From positions 9,451,501 to 9,515,500 of the forward strand of contig OX031072.1 of the NCBI GenBank assembly GCA_943736015.1: a DNA stretch of 64,000 nt, written 5' to 3'. Shown in pieces: positions 49,138 to 62,300 of the stretch. Position numbers and translations under genes: made by a program. Every line of letters begins with the position of its first letter. Positions within the stretch are counted from its first letter, which is position 1. This stretch comes from Tridacna crocea (lineage: Eukaryota; Mollusca; Bivalvia; Cardiida; Cardiidae). A model generated the notes under the pieces. It had not been told where the DNA came from and made no database searches. It saw only the letters and a program-made list of their open reading frames with translations.

Positions 49138-49290
49138 TTAACCTTTTACCACACAATGACGCCTTTTAACACCCCTGAAAGAGAAGGCTTTTGAAAATAA
49201 TCTGAGGAAAGGAGACAATGCAAGTTACCAGCATTTTCTCCTTTTCCCACAATGTTTACTACCCTATCAAAGAAAAAGTTGATTTTTAGT
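49138..49290 (+). mobile_element. Half TTAA MITE captured in the satellite monomer
   Basis: TTAACCTTTTACCACACAATG, AGAGAAGGCTTTTGAAAATA, GGTTACCAGCATTTTCTCC and TTTTCCCACAATGTTTACTACCC follow the order of the TTAA MITE's one outer half plus its hairpin. The hairpin's left arm is degraded (GAGGAAAGGAGACAATGC), and the other outer half and its TTAA end are gone. The same remnant sits at this position in all monomers, so capture preceded amplification. Confidence 0.75.
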
Positions 49291-49579
49291 TATTCTTACA
49301 TCTTATTGTATCTTTATGGCCTACTTCTAAATTCTTCAAACAAGAACAAGATTTTTTTATCGGAAAAAGTTTCCGCAACAGCAAACGGTTGCTTCTGAAT
49401 TTTATATTTTTGCGCAGCGATTAAACATAAAATTGACTTTTGACTCGCGCGGTCGTCAAAATTGGTTCAATGTTTTCGTGACCCTGGTAAGAAAACAGGG
49501 AAAAACTTTGTTTACCTTTCTTTGATTTGTTTAACAGGTATCAGTTGCCTCCGAAAGTGTCAAAGTTGATTTTACGATT

Positions 49580-50330
49580 TTATGCGCAGCACGTATCAGT
49601 CACATATGGGTGAGATGGTCATCGTAACCAAATCATTGGCCCTAGTGAGAGAAAATGAAAAAGAAAAATAGAAAAATCCCTATAATTGACTTTAAGCAAC
49701 AGTTGTCGTCTGCTATAAAATATATTCCGTAAGTCGATTTTGCATGTTTTCGCGGGTATGTAACCGGCACCTGCGAGACAATAGACAACCTAAATGGGTT
49801 TGTCGTCACGGTAAAAAAAGACTTGAGAAGTAAAAAACAGATATCAGAAATTAAGTTCCCTATATTTGATCCATTAAGCAACAGGTGTCATCTGCTATGA
49901 AGTGGTCCGTAAGTCGATTTTTCGCGTTTTCGCGGATACGTAACCTGAACCTATGAGACGGTTGTCAACATAAATAGATTTGTCGTCATGGTATAAAGAG
50001 ATTGGAGGAAAAAAATATACATTAAAAATTTTGTTCCATTTGTTTGATTTATGCAATAAGAAGCATTCAGTCTTTTTTTAGCCACTTGTCGCATTATTTT
50101 CTGGGGTTTTCGCATGAGCGTAACTGGCACATATGAGACGGTAGTCAACGTAACTGGGTTTCTTGTTGTGGTTTGAAGAGATTGAAAAATTACACTTCAG
50201 TTGCCTTTGTTTGATATATGCAACAGGAAGCAACTAAAAGAGTTTTCAGTCTTTTTTTAGCCACTTGTCGCATTAATTTCTAGGGCTTTTTTACACTGTA
50301 CATTGATCACTTTGGCTTATTGAAAGTTTC
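49580..50330 (+). repeat. ~180-bp degenerate sub-repeats inside the monomer
   Basis: Anchors 'TATGTAACCGGCACCTGCGA' (49757), 'TACGTAACCTGAACCTATGA' (49937) and 'GCGTAACTGGCACATATGAG' (50118) are 180 bp apart. A weaker copy lies about 170 bp before (CGTATCAGTCACATATGG, 49591) and a partial one after (GTCGCATTAATTTC...). 'TTTAGCCACTTGTCGCATTA' occurs twice, 180 bp apart. Confidence 0.65.
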
Positions 50331-53300
50331 AATGTGCAGCATTTATTGTGGGCTGAGTTAGAAAAGCAAATCCAGTTAAGGGCTGGGGGGTGCATCGAGG
50401 GTCTAAGGGAAGTAATTCTTGCAAGGGGCTTGAAAAGACCAAAACAAGGTCTGCTGCGCCCCTATTTTCTTAAATGTTTGGCCATTTTCAGTGAAATCTG
50501 GCATGTGTGGATGGTGCATGCCTGGCACTTCGCCAAGGACTGCACAACAGCCTTTAAAGAAGACTTTAAATCCACTTTTATGCCTTTTTTTTCACTGTTT
50601 TTTATCGAGAAATTATGGCGCCATTTTGGAGCGATTTTGAAGCTCTCTGATTGGCTGTTGAATATCTGATTGGCTATTGGTTCCCATTCTGATTTGGCTC
50701 CTTGGTTCCCATTCTGATTTCCTTAAAGCTTCTCTGATTGGATAATTTCAGAGAGAGAAGAGATTTGATTGGCTGATGGGAAGGGGGGGAATAGCTGTTT
50801 ATTCTTATTAACCTTTTACCACACAATGACGCCTTTTAACACCCCTGAAAGAGAAGGCTTTTGAAAATAATCTGAGGAAAGGAGACAATGCAGGTTACCA
50901 GCATTTTCTCCTTTTCCCACAATGTTTACTACCCTATCAAAGAAAAAGTTGATTTTTAGTTATTCTTACATCTTATTGTATCTTTATGGCCTACTTCTAA
51001 ATTCTTCAAACTAGAACAAGATTTCTTTATCGGAAAAAGTTTCCGCAACAGCAAACGGTTGCTTCTGAATTTTATATTTTTGCACAGCGATTAAACATAA
51101 AATTGACTTTTGACTCGCGTGGTCGTCAAAATTGGTTCAATGTTTTCGTGACCCTGGTAAGAAAACAGGGAAAAACTTTGTTTACCTTTCTTTGATTTGT
51201 TTAACAGGTATCAGTTGCCTCCGAAAGTGTCAAAGTTGATTTTACGATTTTATGCGCAGCACGTATCAGTCACGTATGGGTGAGATGGTCATCGTAACCA
51301 AATCATTGGCCCTAGTGAGAGAAAATGAAAAAGAAAAATAGAAAAATCCCTAGAATTGACTTTAAGCAACAGTTGTCGTCTGCTATAAAATATATTCCGT
51401 AAGTCGATTTTGCATGTTTTCGCGGGTATGTAACCGGCACCTGCGAGACAATAGACAACCTAAATGGGTTTGTCGTCACGGTAAAAAAAGACTTGAGAAG
51501 TAAAAAACAGATATCAGAAATTAAGTTCCCTATATTTGATCCATTAAGCAACAGGTGTCATCTGCTATGAAGTGGTCCGTAAGTCGATTTTTCGCGTTTT
51601 CGCGGATACGTAACCGGAACCTTTGAGACGGTTGTCAACATAAATAGATTTGTCGTCATGGTATAAAGAGATTGGAGGAAAAAAATATACATTAAAAATT
51701 TTGTTCCATTTGTTTGATTTATGCAATAAGAAGCATTCAGTCTTTTTTTAGCCACTTGTCGCATTATTTTCTGGGGTTTTCGCATGAGCGTAACTGGCAC
51801 ATATGAGACGGTAGTCAACGTAACTGGGTTTCTTGTTGTGGTTTGAAGAGATTAGAAAAATTACACTTCAGTTGCCTTTGTTTGATATATGCAACAGGAA
51901 GCAAGTAAAAGAGTTTTCAGTCTTTTTTTAGCCACTTGTCGCATTAATTTCTGGGGCTTTTTTACACTGTACATTGATCACTTTGGCTTATTGAAAGTTT
52001 CAATGTGCAGCATTTATTGTGGGCTGAGTTAGAAAAGCAAATCCAGTTAAGGGCTTGGGGGGTGCATCGAGGGTCTAAGGGAAGTAATTCTTGCAAGGGG
52101 CTTGAAAAGACCAAAACAAGGTCTGCTGCGCCCCTATTTTCTTAAATGTTTGGCCATTTTCAGTGAAATCTGGCATGTGTGGATGGTGCATGCCTGGCAG
52201 TTCGCCAAGGACTGCACAACAGCCTTTAAAGAAGATTTTAAATCCACTTTTATGCCTTTTTTTTCACTGTTTTTTATCGAGAAATTATGGCGCCATTTTG
52301 GAGCGATTTTGAAGCTCTCTGATTGGCTGTTGAATATCTGATTGGCTATTGGTTCCCATTCTGATTTGGCTCCTTGGTTCCCATTCTGATTTCCTTAAAG
52401 CTTCTCTGATTGGATAATTTCAGAGAGAGAAGAGATTTGATTGGCTGATGGGAAGGGGGGGGAATAGCTGTTTATTCTTATTAACCTTTTACCACACAAT
52501 GACGCCTTTTAACACCCCTGAAAGAGAAGGCTTTTGAAAATAATCTGAGGAAAGGAGACAATGCAGGTTACCAGCATTTTCTCCTTTTCCCACAATGTTT
52601 ACTACCCTATCAAAGAAAAAGTTGATTTTTAGTTATTCTTACATCTTATTGTATCTTTATGGCCTACTTCTAAATTCTTCAAACAAGAACAAGATTTTTT
52701 TATCGGAAAAAGTTTCCGCAACAGCAAACGGTTGCTTCTGAATTTTATATTTTTGCGCAGCGATTAAACATAAAATTGACTTTTGACTCACGCGGTCGTC
52801 AAAATTGGTTCAATGTTTTCGTGACCCTGGTAAGAAAACAGGGAAAAACTTTGTTTACCTTTCTTTGATTTGTTTAACAGGTATCAGTTGCCTCCGAAAG
52901 TGTCAAAGTTGATTTTACGATTTTATGCGCAGCACGTATCAGTCACATATGGGTGAGATGGTCATCGTAACCAAATCTTTGGCCCTAGTGGGAGAAAATG
53001 AAAAAGAAAAATAGAAAAATCCCTAGAATTGACTTTAAGCAACAGTTGTTGTCTGCTATAAAATATATTCCGTAAGTCGATTTTGCATGTTTTCGCAGGT
53101 ATGTAACCGGCACCTGCGAGACAATAGACAACCTAAATGGGTTTGTCGTCACGGTAAAAAAAGACTTGAGAAGTAAAAAACAGATATCAGAAATTAAGTT
53201 CCCTATATTTGATCCATTAAGCAACAGGTGCCATCTGCTATGAAGTGGTCCGTAAGTCGATTTTTCGCGTTTTCGCGGATACGTAACCGGAACCTATGAG

Positions 53301-56300
53301 ACGGTTGTCAACATAAATAGATTTGTCGTCATGGTATAAAGAGATTGGAGGAAAAAAATATACATCAAAAATTTTGTTCCATTTGTTTGATTTATGCAAT
53401 AAGAAGCATTCAGTCTTTTTTTAGCCACTTGTCGCATTATTTTCTGGGGTTTTCGCATGAGCGTAACTGGCACATATGAGACGGTAGTCAACGTAACAGG
53501 GTTTCTTGTTGTGGTTTGAAGAGATTAGAAAAATTACACTTCAGTTGCCTTTGTTTGATATATGCAACAGGAAGCAACTAAAAGAGTTTTCAGTCTTTTT
53601 TTAGCCACTTGTCGCATTAATTTCTGGGGCTTTTTTACACTGTACATTGATCACTTTGGCTTATTGAAAGTTTCAATGTGCAGCATTTATTGTGGGCTGA
53701 GTTAGAAAAGCAAATCCAGTTAAGGGCTGGGGGGGTGCATCGAGGGTCTAGGGGAAGTAATTCTTGCAAGGGACTTGAAAAGACCAAAACAAGGTCTGCT
53801 GCGCCCCTATTTTCTTAAATGTTTGGCCATTTTCAGTGAAATCTGGCATGTGTGGATGGTGCATGCCTGGCAGTTCGCCAAGGACTGCACAACAGCCTTT
53901 AAAGAAGACTTTAAATCCACTTTTATGCCTTTTTTTCCACTGTTTTTTATCGAGAAATTATGGCGCCATTTTGGAGCGATTTTGAAGCTCTCTGATTGGC
54001 TGTTGAATATCTGATTGGCTATTGGTTCCCATTCTGATTTGGCTCCTTGGTTCCCATTCTGATTTCCTTACAGCTTCTCTGATTGGATATTTTCAGAGAG
54101 AGAAGAGATTTGATTGGCTGATGGGAAGGGGGGGGAATAGCTGTTTATTCTTATTAACCTTTTACCACACAATGACGCCTTTTAACACCCCTGAAAGAAA
54201 AGGCTTTTGAAAATAATCTGAGGAAAGGAGACAATGCAGGTTACCAGCATTTTCTCCTTTTCCCACAATGTTTATTACCCTATCAAAGAAAAAGTTGATT
54301 TTTAGTTACTCTTACATCTTATTGTATCTTTATGGCCTACTTCTAAATTCTTCAAACAAGAACAAGATTTTTTTATCGGAAAAAGTTTCCGCAACAGCGA
54401 ACGGTTGCTTCTGAATTTTATATTTTTGCACAGCGATTAAACATAAAATTGACTTTTGACTCACGCGGTCGTCAAAATTGGTTCAATGTTTTCGTGACCC
54501 TGGTAAGAAAACAGGGAAAAACTTTGTTTACCTTTCTTTGATTTGTTTAACAGGTATCAGTTGCCTCCGAAAGTGTCAAAGTTGATTTTACGATTTTATG
54601 CGCAGCACGTATCAGTCACATATGGGTGAGATGGTCATCGTAACCAATTTTTTGGCCGTAGTGGGAGAAAATGAAAAAGAAAAATAGAAAAATCCCTATA
54701 ATTGACTTTAAGCAACAGTTGTCGTCTGCTATAAAATATATTCCGTAAGTCGATTTTGCATGTTTTCGCGGGTATGTAACCGGCACCTGCGAGACAATAG
54801 ACAACCTAAATGGGTTTGTCGTCACGGTAAAAAAAGACTTGAGAAGTAAAAAACAGATATCAGAAATTAAGTTCCCTATATTTGATCCATTAAGCAACAG
54901 GTGCCATCTGCTATGAAGTGGTCCGTAAGTCGATTTTTCGCGTTTTCGCGGATACGTAACCGGACCCTATGAGACGGTTGTCAACATAAATAGATTTGTC
55001 GTCATGGTATAAAGAGATTGGAGGAAAAAAATATACATCAAAAATTTTGTTCCATTTGTTTGATTTATGCAATAAGAAGCATTCAGTCTTTTTTTAGCCA
55101 CTTGTCACATTATTTTCTGGGGTTTTCGCATGAGCGTAACTGGCACATATGAGACGGTAGTCAACGTAACTGGGTTTCTTGTTGTGGTTTGAAGAGATTA
55201 GAAAAATTACACTGCAGTTGCCTTTGTTTGATATATGCAACAGGAAGCAACTAAAAGAGTTTTCAGTCTTTTTTTAGCCACTTGTCGCATTAATTTCTGG
55301 GGCTTTTTTACACTGTACATTGATCACTTTGGCTTATTGAAAGTTTCAGTGTGCAGCATTTATTGTGGGCTGAGTTAGAAAAGCAAATCCAGTTAAGGGC
55401 TTGGGGGGTGCATCGAGGGTCTAAGGGAAGTAATTCTTGCAAGGGGCTTGAAAAGACCAAAACAAGGTCTGCTGCGCCCCTATTTTCTTAAATGTTTGGC
55501 CATTTTCAGTGAAATCTGGCATGTGTGGATGGTGCATGCCTGGCAGTTCGCCAAGGACTGCACAACAGCCTTTAAAGAAGACTTTAAATCCACTTTTATG
55601 CCTTTTTTTTCACTGTTTTTTATCGAGAAATTATGGCGCCATTTTGGAGCGATTTTGAAGCTCTCTGATTGGCTGTTGAATATCTGATTGGCTATTGGTT
55701 CCCATTCTGATTTGGCTCCTTGGTTCCCATTCTGATTTCCTTAAAGCTTCTCTGATTGGATAATTTCAGAGAGAGAAGAGATTTGATTGGCTGATGGGAA
55801 GGGGGGGGAATAGCTGTTTATTCTTATTAACCTTTTACCACACAATGACGCCTTTTAACACCCCTGAAAGAGAAGGCTTTTGAAAATAATCTGAGGAAAG
55901 GAGACAATGCAGGTTACCAGCATTTTCTCCTTTTCCCACAATGTTTACTACCCTATCAAAGAAAAAGTTGATTTTTAGTTATTCTTACATCTTATTGTAT
56001 CTTTATGGCCTACTTCTAAATTCTTCAAACAAGAACAAGATTTTTTTATCGGAAAAAGTTTCCGCAACAGCAAACGGTTGCTTCTGAATTTTATATTTTT
56101 GCGCAGCGATTAAACATAAAATTGACTTTTGACTCATGCGGTCGTCAAAATTGGTTCAATGTTTTCGTGACCCTGGTAAGAAAACAGGGAAAAACTTTGT
56201 TTACCTTTCTTTGATTTGTTTAACAGGTATCAGTTGCCTCCGAAAGTGTCAAAGTTGATTTTACGATTTTATGCGCAGCACGTATCAGTCACATATGGGT

Positions 56301-59300
56301 GAGATGGTCATCGTAACCAAATCTTTGGCCCTAGTGGGAGAAAATGAAAAAGAAAAATAGAAAAATCCCTATAATTGACTTTAAGCAACAGTTGTCGTCT
56401 GGTATAAAATATATTCCATAAGTCGATTTTGCATGTTTTCGCGGGTATGTAACCGGCACCTGCGAGACAATAGACAACCTAAATGGGTTTGTCATCACGG
56501 TAAAAAAAGACTTGAGAAGTAAAAAACAGATATCAGAAATTAAGTTCCCTATATTTGATCCATTAAGCAACAGGTGTCATCTGCTATGAAGTGGTCCGTA
56601 AGTCGATTTTTCGCGTTTTCGCGGATACGTAACCGGAACCTATGAGACGGTTGTCAACATAAATAGATTTGTCGTCATGGTATAAAGAGATTGGAGGAAA
56701 AAAATATACATTAAAAATTTTGTTCCATTTGTTTGATTTATGCAATAAGAAGCATTCAGTCTTTTTTTAGCCACTTGTCGCATTATTTTCTGGGGTTTTC
56801 GCATGAGCGTAACTGGCACATATGAGACGGTAGTCAACGTAACTGGGTTTCTTATTGTGGTTTGAAGATATTAGAAAAATTACACTTCAGTTGCCTTTGA
56901 TTGATATATGCAACAGGAAGCAACTAAAAGAGTTTTCAGTCTTTTTTTAGCCACTTGTCGCATTAATTTCTGGGGCTTTTTTACACTGTACATTGATCAC
57001 TTTGGCTTATTGAAAGTTTCAATGTGCAGCATTTATTGTGGGCTGAGTTAGAAAAGCAAATCCAGTTAAGGGCTGGGGGGGTGCATCGAGGGTCTAAGGG
57101 AAGTAATTCTTGCAAGGGACTTGAAAAGACCAAAACAAGGTCTGCTGCGCCCCTATTTTCTTAAATGTTTGGCCATTTTCAGTGAAATCTGGCATGTGTG
57201 GATGGTGCATGCCTGGCAGTTCGCCAAGGACTGCACAACAGCCTTTAAAGAAGACTTTAAATCCACTTTTATGCCTTTTTTTTCACTGTTTTTTATCGAG
57301 AAATTATGGCGCCATTTTGGAGCGATTTTGAAGCTCTCTGATTGGCTGTTGAATATCTGATTGGCTATTGGTTCCCATTCTGATTTGGCTCCTTGGTTCC
57401 CATTCTGATTTCCTTAAAGCTTCTCTGATTGGATAATTTCAGAGAGAGAAGAGATTTGATTGGCTGATGGGAAGGGGGGGGAATAGCTGTTTATTCTTAG
57501 TAACATTTTACCACACAATGACGCCTTTTAACATCCCTGAAAGAGAAGGCTTTTGAAAATAATCTGAGGAAAGGAGACAATGCAGGTTACCAGCATTTTC
57601 TCCTTTTCCCACAATGTTTACTACCCTATCAAAGAAAAAGTTGATTTTTAGTTATTCTTACATCTTATTGTATCTTTATGGCCTACTTCTAAATTCTTCA
57701 AACAAGAACAAGATTTTTTTATCGGAAAAAGTTTCCGCAACAGCAAACGGTTGCTTCTGAATTTTATATTTTTGCGCAGCGATTAAACATAAAATTGACT
57801 TTTGACTCACGCGGTCGTCAAAATTGGTTCAATGTTTTCGTGACCCTGGTAAGAAAACAGGGAAAAACTTTGTTTACCTTTCTTTGATTTGTTTAACAGG
57901 TATCAGTTGCCTCCGAAAGTGTCAAAGTTGATTTTACGATTTTATGCGCAGCACGTATCAGTCACATATGGGTGAGATGGTCATCGTAACCAAATCTTTG
58001 GCCCTAGTGGGAGAAAATGAAAAAGAAAAATAGAAAAATCCCTAGAATTGACTTTAAGCAACAGTTGTTGTCTGCTATAAAATATATTCCGTAAGTCGAT
58101 TTTGCATGTTTTCGCGGGTATGTAACCGGCACCTGCGAGACAATAGACAACCTAAATGGGTTTGTCGTCACGGTAAAAAAAGACTTGAGAAGTAAAAAAC
58201 AGATATCAGAAATTAAGTTCCCTATATTTGATCCATTAAGCAACAGGTGCCATCTGCTATGAAGTGGTCCGTAAGTCGATTTTTCGCGTTTTCGCGGATA
58301 CGTAACCGGAACCTATGAGACGGTTGTCAACATAAATAGATTTGTCGTCATGGTATAAAGAGATTGGAGGAAAAAAATATACATCAAAAATTTTGTTCCA
58401 TTTGTTTGATTTATGCAATAAGAAGCATTCAGTCTTTTTTTAGCCACTTGTCGCATTATTTTCTGGGGTTTTCGCATGAGCGTAACTGGCACATATGAGA
58501 CGGTAGTCAACGTAACTGGGTTTCTTGTTGTGGTTTGAAGAGATTAGAAAAATTACACTTCAGTTGCCTTTGTTTGATATATGCAACAGGAAGCAACTAA
58601 AAGAGTTTTCAGTCTTTTTTTAGCCACTTGTCGCATTAATTTCTGGGGCTTTTTTACACTGTACATTGATCACTTTGGCTTATTGAAAGTTTCAATGTGC
58701 AGCATTTATTGTGGGCTGAGTTAGAAAAGCAAATCCAGTTAAGGGCTGGGGGGGTGCATCGAGGGTCTAGGGGAAGTAATTCTTGCAAGGGACTTGAAAA
58801 GACCAAAACAAGGTCTGCTGCGCCCCTATTTTCTTAAATGTTTGGCCATTTTCAGTGAAATCTGGCATGTGTGGATGGTGCATGCCTGGCAGTTCGCCAA
58901 GGACTGCACAACAGCCTTTAAAGAAGACTTTAAATCCACTTTTATGCCTTTTTTTCCACTGTTTTTTATCGAGAAATTATGGCGCCATTTCGGAGCGATT
59001 TTGAAGCTCTCTGATTGGCTGTTGAATATCTGATTGGCTATTGGTTCCCATTCTGATTTGGCTCCTTGGTTCCCATTCTGATTTCCTTACAGCTTCTCTG
59101 ATTGGATATTTTCAGAGAGAGAAGAGATTTGATTGGCTGATGGGAAGGGGGGGAATAGCTGTTTATTCTTATTAACCTTTTACCACACAATGACGCCTTT
59201 TAACACCCCTGAAAGAAAAGGCTTTTGAAAATAATCTGAGGAAAGGAGACAATGCAGGTTACCAGCATTTTCTCCTTTTCCCACAATGTTTATTACCCTA

Positions 59301-62300
59301 TCAAAGAAAAAGTTGATTTTTAGTTACTCTTACATCTTATTGTATCTTTATGGCCTACTTCTAAATTCTTCAAACAAGAACAAGATTTTTTTATCGGAAA
59401 AAGTTTCCGCAACAGCAAACGGTTGCTTCTGAATTTTATATTTTTGCACAGCGATTAAACATAAAATTGACTTTTGACTCACGCGGTCGTCAAAATTGGT
59501 TCAATGTTTTCGTGACCCTGGTAAGAAAACAGGGAAAACTTTGTTTACCTTTCTTTGATTTGTTTAACAGGTATCAGTTGCCTCCGAAAGTGTCAAAGTT
59601 GATTTTACGATTTTATGCGCAGCACGTATCAGTCACATATGGGTGAGATGGTCATCGTAACCAATTTTTTGGCCCTAGTGGGAGAAAATGAAAAAGAAAA
59701 ATAGAAAAATCCCTATAATTGACTTTAAGCAACAGTTGTCGTCTGCTATAAAATATATTCCGTAAGTCGATTTTGCATGTTTTCGCGGGTATGTAACCGG
59801 CACCTGCGAGACAATAGACAACCTAAATGGGTTTGTCGTCACGGTAAAAAAAGACTTGAGAAGTAAAAAACAGATATCAGAAATTAAGTTCCCTATATTT
59901 GATCCATTAAGCAACAGGTGCCATCTGCTATGAAGTGGTCCGTAAGTCGATTTTTCGCGTTTTCGCGGATACGTAACTGGACCCTATGAGACGGTTGTCA
60001 ACATAAATAGATTTGTCGTCATGGTATAAAGAGATTGGAGGAAAAAAATATACATCAAAAATTTTGTTCCATTTGTTTGATTTATGCAATAAGAAGCATT
60101 CAGTCTTTTTTTAGCCACTTGTCACATTATTTTCTGGGGTTTTCGCATGAGCGTAACTGGCACATATGAGACGGTAGTCAACGTAACTGGGTTTCTTGTT
60201 GTGGTTTGAAGAGATTAGAAAAATTACACTGCAGTTGCCTTTGTTTGATATATGCAACAGGAAGCAACTAAAAGAGTTTTCAGTCTTTTTTTAGCCACTT
60301 GTCGCATTAATTTCTGGGGCTTTTTTACACTGTACATTGATCACTTTGGCTTATTGAAAGTTTCAGTGTGCAGCATTTATTGTGGGCTGAGTTAGAAAAG
60401 CAAATCCAGTTAAGGGCTTGGGGGGTGCATCGAGGGTCTAAGGGAAGTAATTCTTGCAAGGGGCTTGAAAAGACCAAAACAAGGTCTGCTGCGCCCCTAT
60501 TTTCTTAAATGTTTGGCCATTTTCAGTGAAATCTGGCATGTGTGGATGGTGCATGCCTGGCAGTTCGCCAAGGACTGCACAACAGCCTTTAAAGAAGACT
60601 TTTAATCCATTTTTATGCCTTTTTTTTCACTGTTTTTTATCGAGAAATTATGGCGCCATTTTGGAGCGATTTTGAAGCTCTCTGATTGGCTGTTGAATAT
60701 CTGATTGGCTATTGGTTCCCATTCTGATTTGGCTCCTTGGTTCCCATTCTGATTTCCTTAAAGCTTCTCTGATTGGATAATTTCAGAGAGAGAAGAGATT
60801 TGATTGGCTGATGGGAAGGGGGGGGAATAGCTGTTTATTCTTATTAACCTTTTACCACACAATGACGCCTTTTAACACCCCTGAAAGAGAAGGCTTTTGA
60901 AAATAATCTGAGGAAAGGAGACAATGCAGGTTACCAGCATTTTCTCCTTTTCCCACAATGTTTACTACCCTATCAAAGAAAAAGTTGATTTTTAGTTATT
61001 CTTACATCTTATTGTATCTTTATGGCCTACTTCTAAATTCTTCAAACAAGAACAAGATTTTTTTATCGGAAAAAGTTTCCGCAACAGCAAACGGTTGCTT
61101 CTGAATTTTATATTTTTGCGCAGCGATTAAACATAAAATTGACTTTTGACTCACGCGGTCGTCAAAATTGGTTCAATGTTTTCGTGACCCTGGTAAGAAA
61201 ACAGGGAAAAACTTTGTTTACCTTTCTTTGATTTGTTTAACAGGTATCAGTTGCCTCCGAAAGTGTCAAAGTTGATTTTACGATTTTATGCGCAGCACGT
61301 ATCAGTCACATATGGGTGAGATGGTCATCGTAACCAAATCTTTGGCCCTAGTGGGAGAAAATGAAAAAGAAAAATAGAAAAATCCCTATAATTGACTTTA
61401 AGCAACAGTTGTTGTCTGCTATAAAATATATTCCATAAGTCGATTTTGCATGTTTTCGCGGGTATGTAACCGGCACCTGCGAGACAATAGACAACCTAAA
61501 TGGGTTTGTCGTCACGGTAAAAAAAGACTTGAGAAGTAAAAAACAGATATCAGAAATTAAGTTCCCTATATTTGATCCATTAAGCAACAGGTGACATCTG
61601 CTATGAAGTGGTCCGTAAGTCGATTTTTCGCGTTTTCGCGGATACGTAACCGGAACCTATGAGACGGTTGTCAACATAAATAGATTTGTCGTCATGGTAT
61701 AAAGAGATTGGAGGAAAAAAATATACATCAAAAATTTTGTTCCATTTGTTTGATTTATGCAATAAGAAGCATTCAGTCTTTTTTTAGCCACTTGTCGCAT
61801 TATTTTCTGGGGTTTTCGCATGAGCGTAACTGGCACATATGAGACGGTAGTCAACGTAACTGGGTTTCTTGTTGTGGTTTGAAGAGATTAGAAAAATTAC
61901 ACTTCAGTTGCCTTTGTTTGATATATGCAACAGGAAGCAACTAAAAGAGTTTTCAGTCTTTTTTTAGCCACTTGTCGCATTAATTTCTGGGGCTTTTTTA
62001 CACTGTACATTGATCACTTTGGCTTATTGAAAGTTTCAGTGTGCAGCATTTATTGTGGGCTGAGTTAGAAAAGCAAATCCAGTTAAGGGCTTGGGGGGTG
62101 CATCGAGGGTCTAAGGGAAGTAATTCTTGCAAGGGGCTTGAAAAGACCAAAACAAGGTCTGCTGCGCCCCTATTTTCTTAAATGTTTGGCCATTTTCAGT
62201 GAAATCTGGCATGTGTGGATGGTGCATGCCTGGCAGTTCGCCAAGGACTGCACAACAGCCTTTAAAGAAGACTTTAAATCCACTTTTATGCCTTTTTTTT

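Larger units (their letters stand above)
48866..50537 (+). repeat. Satellite monomer anatomy (copy 10 as example)
   Basis: In order: ATTATGGCGCCATTTTGG (48941-48958) and five ATTGG motifs (about 48977-49102); a G run (about 49111); half a TTAA MITE (49138-49290); a TTTCCGCAACAGCAAACGG segment; a short intron-like segment (CCTG/GTAAGA ... TTTAACAG/GTATC, 49484-49537); about four degenerate sub-repeats of roughly 180 bp (about 49580-50330); a second G run (about 50384); and a unique tail (AAAACAAGGTCTGCTGCG...). Small frames at 49642-49881 and 49951-50148 (minus) and around 50430-50669 (plus) recur in nearly every copy, but no family is recognised. Confidence 0.8.
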
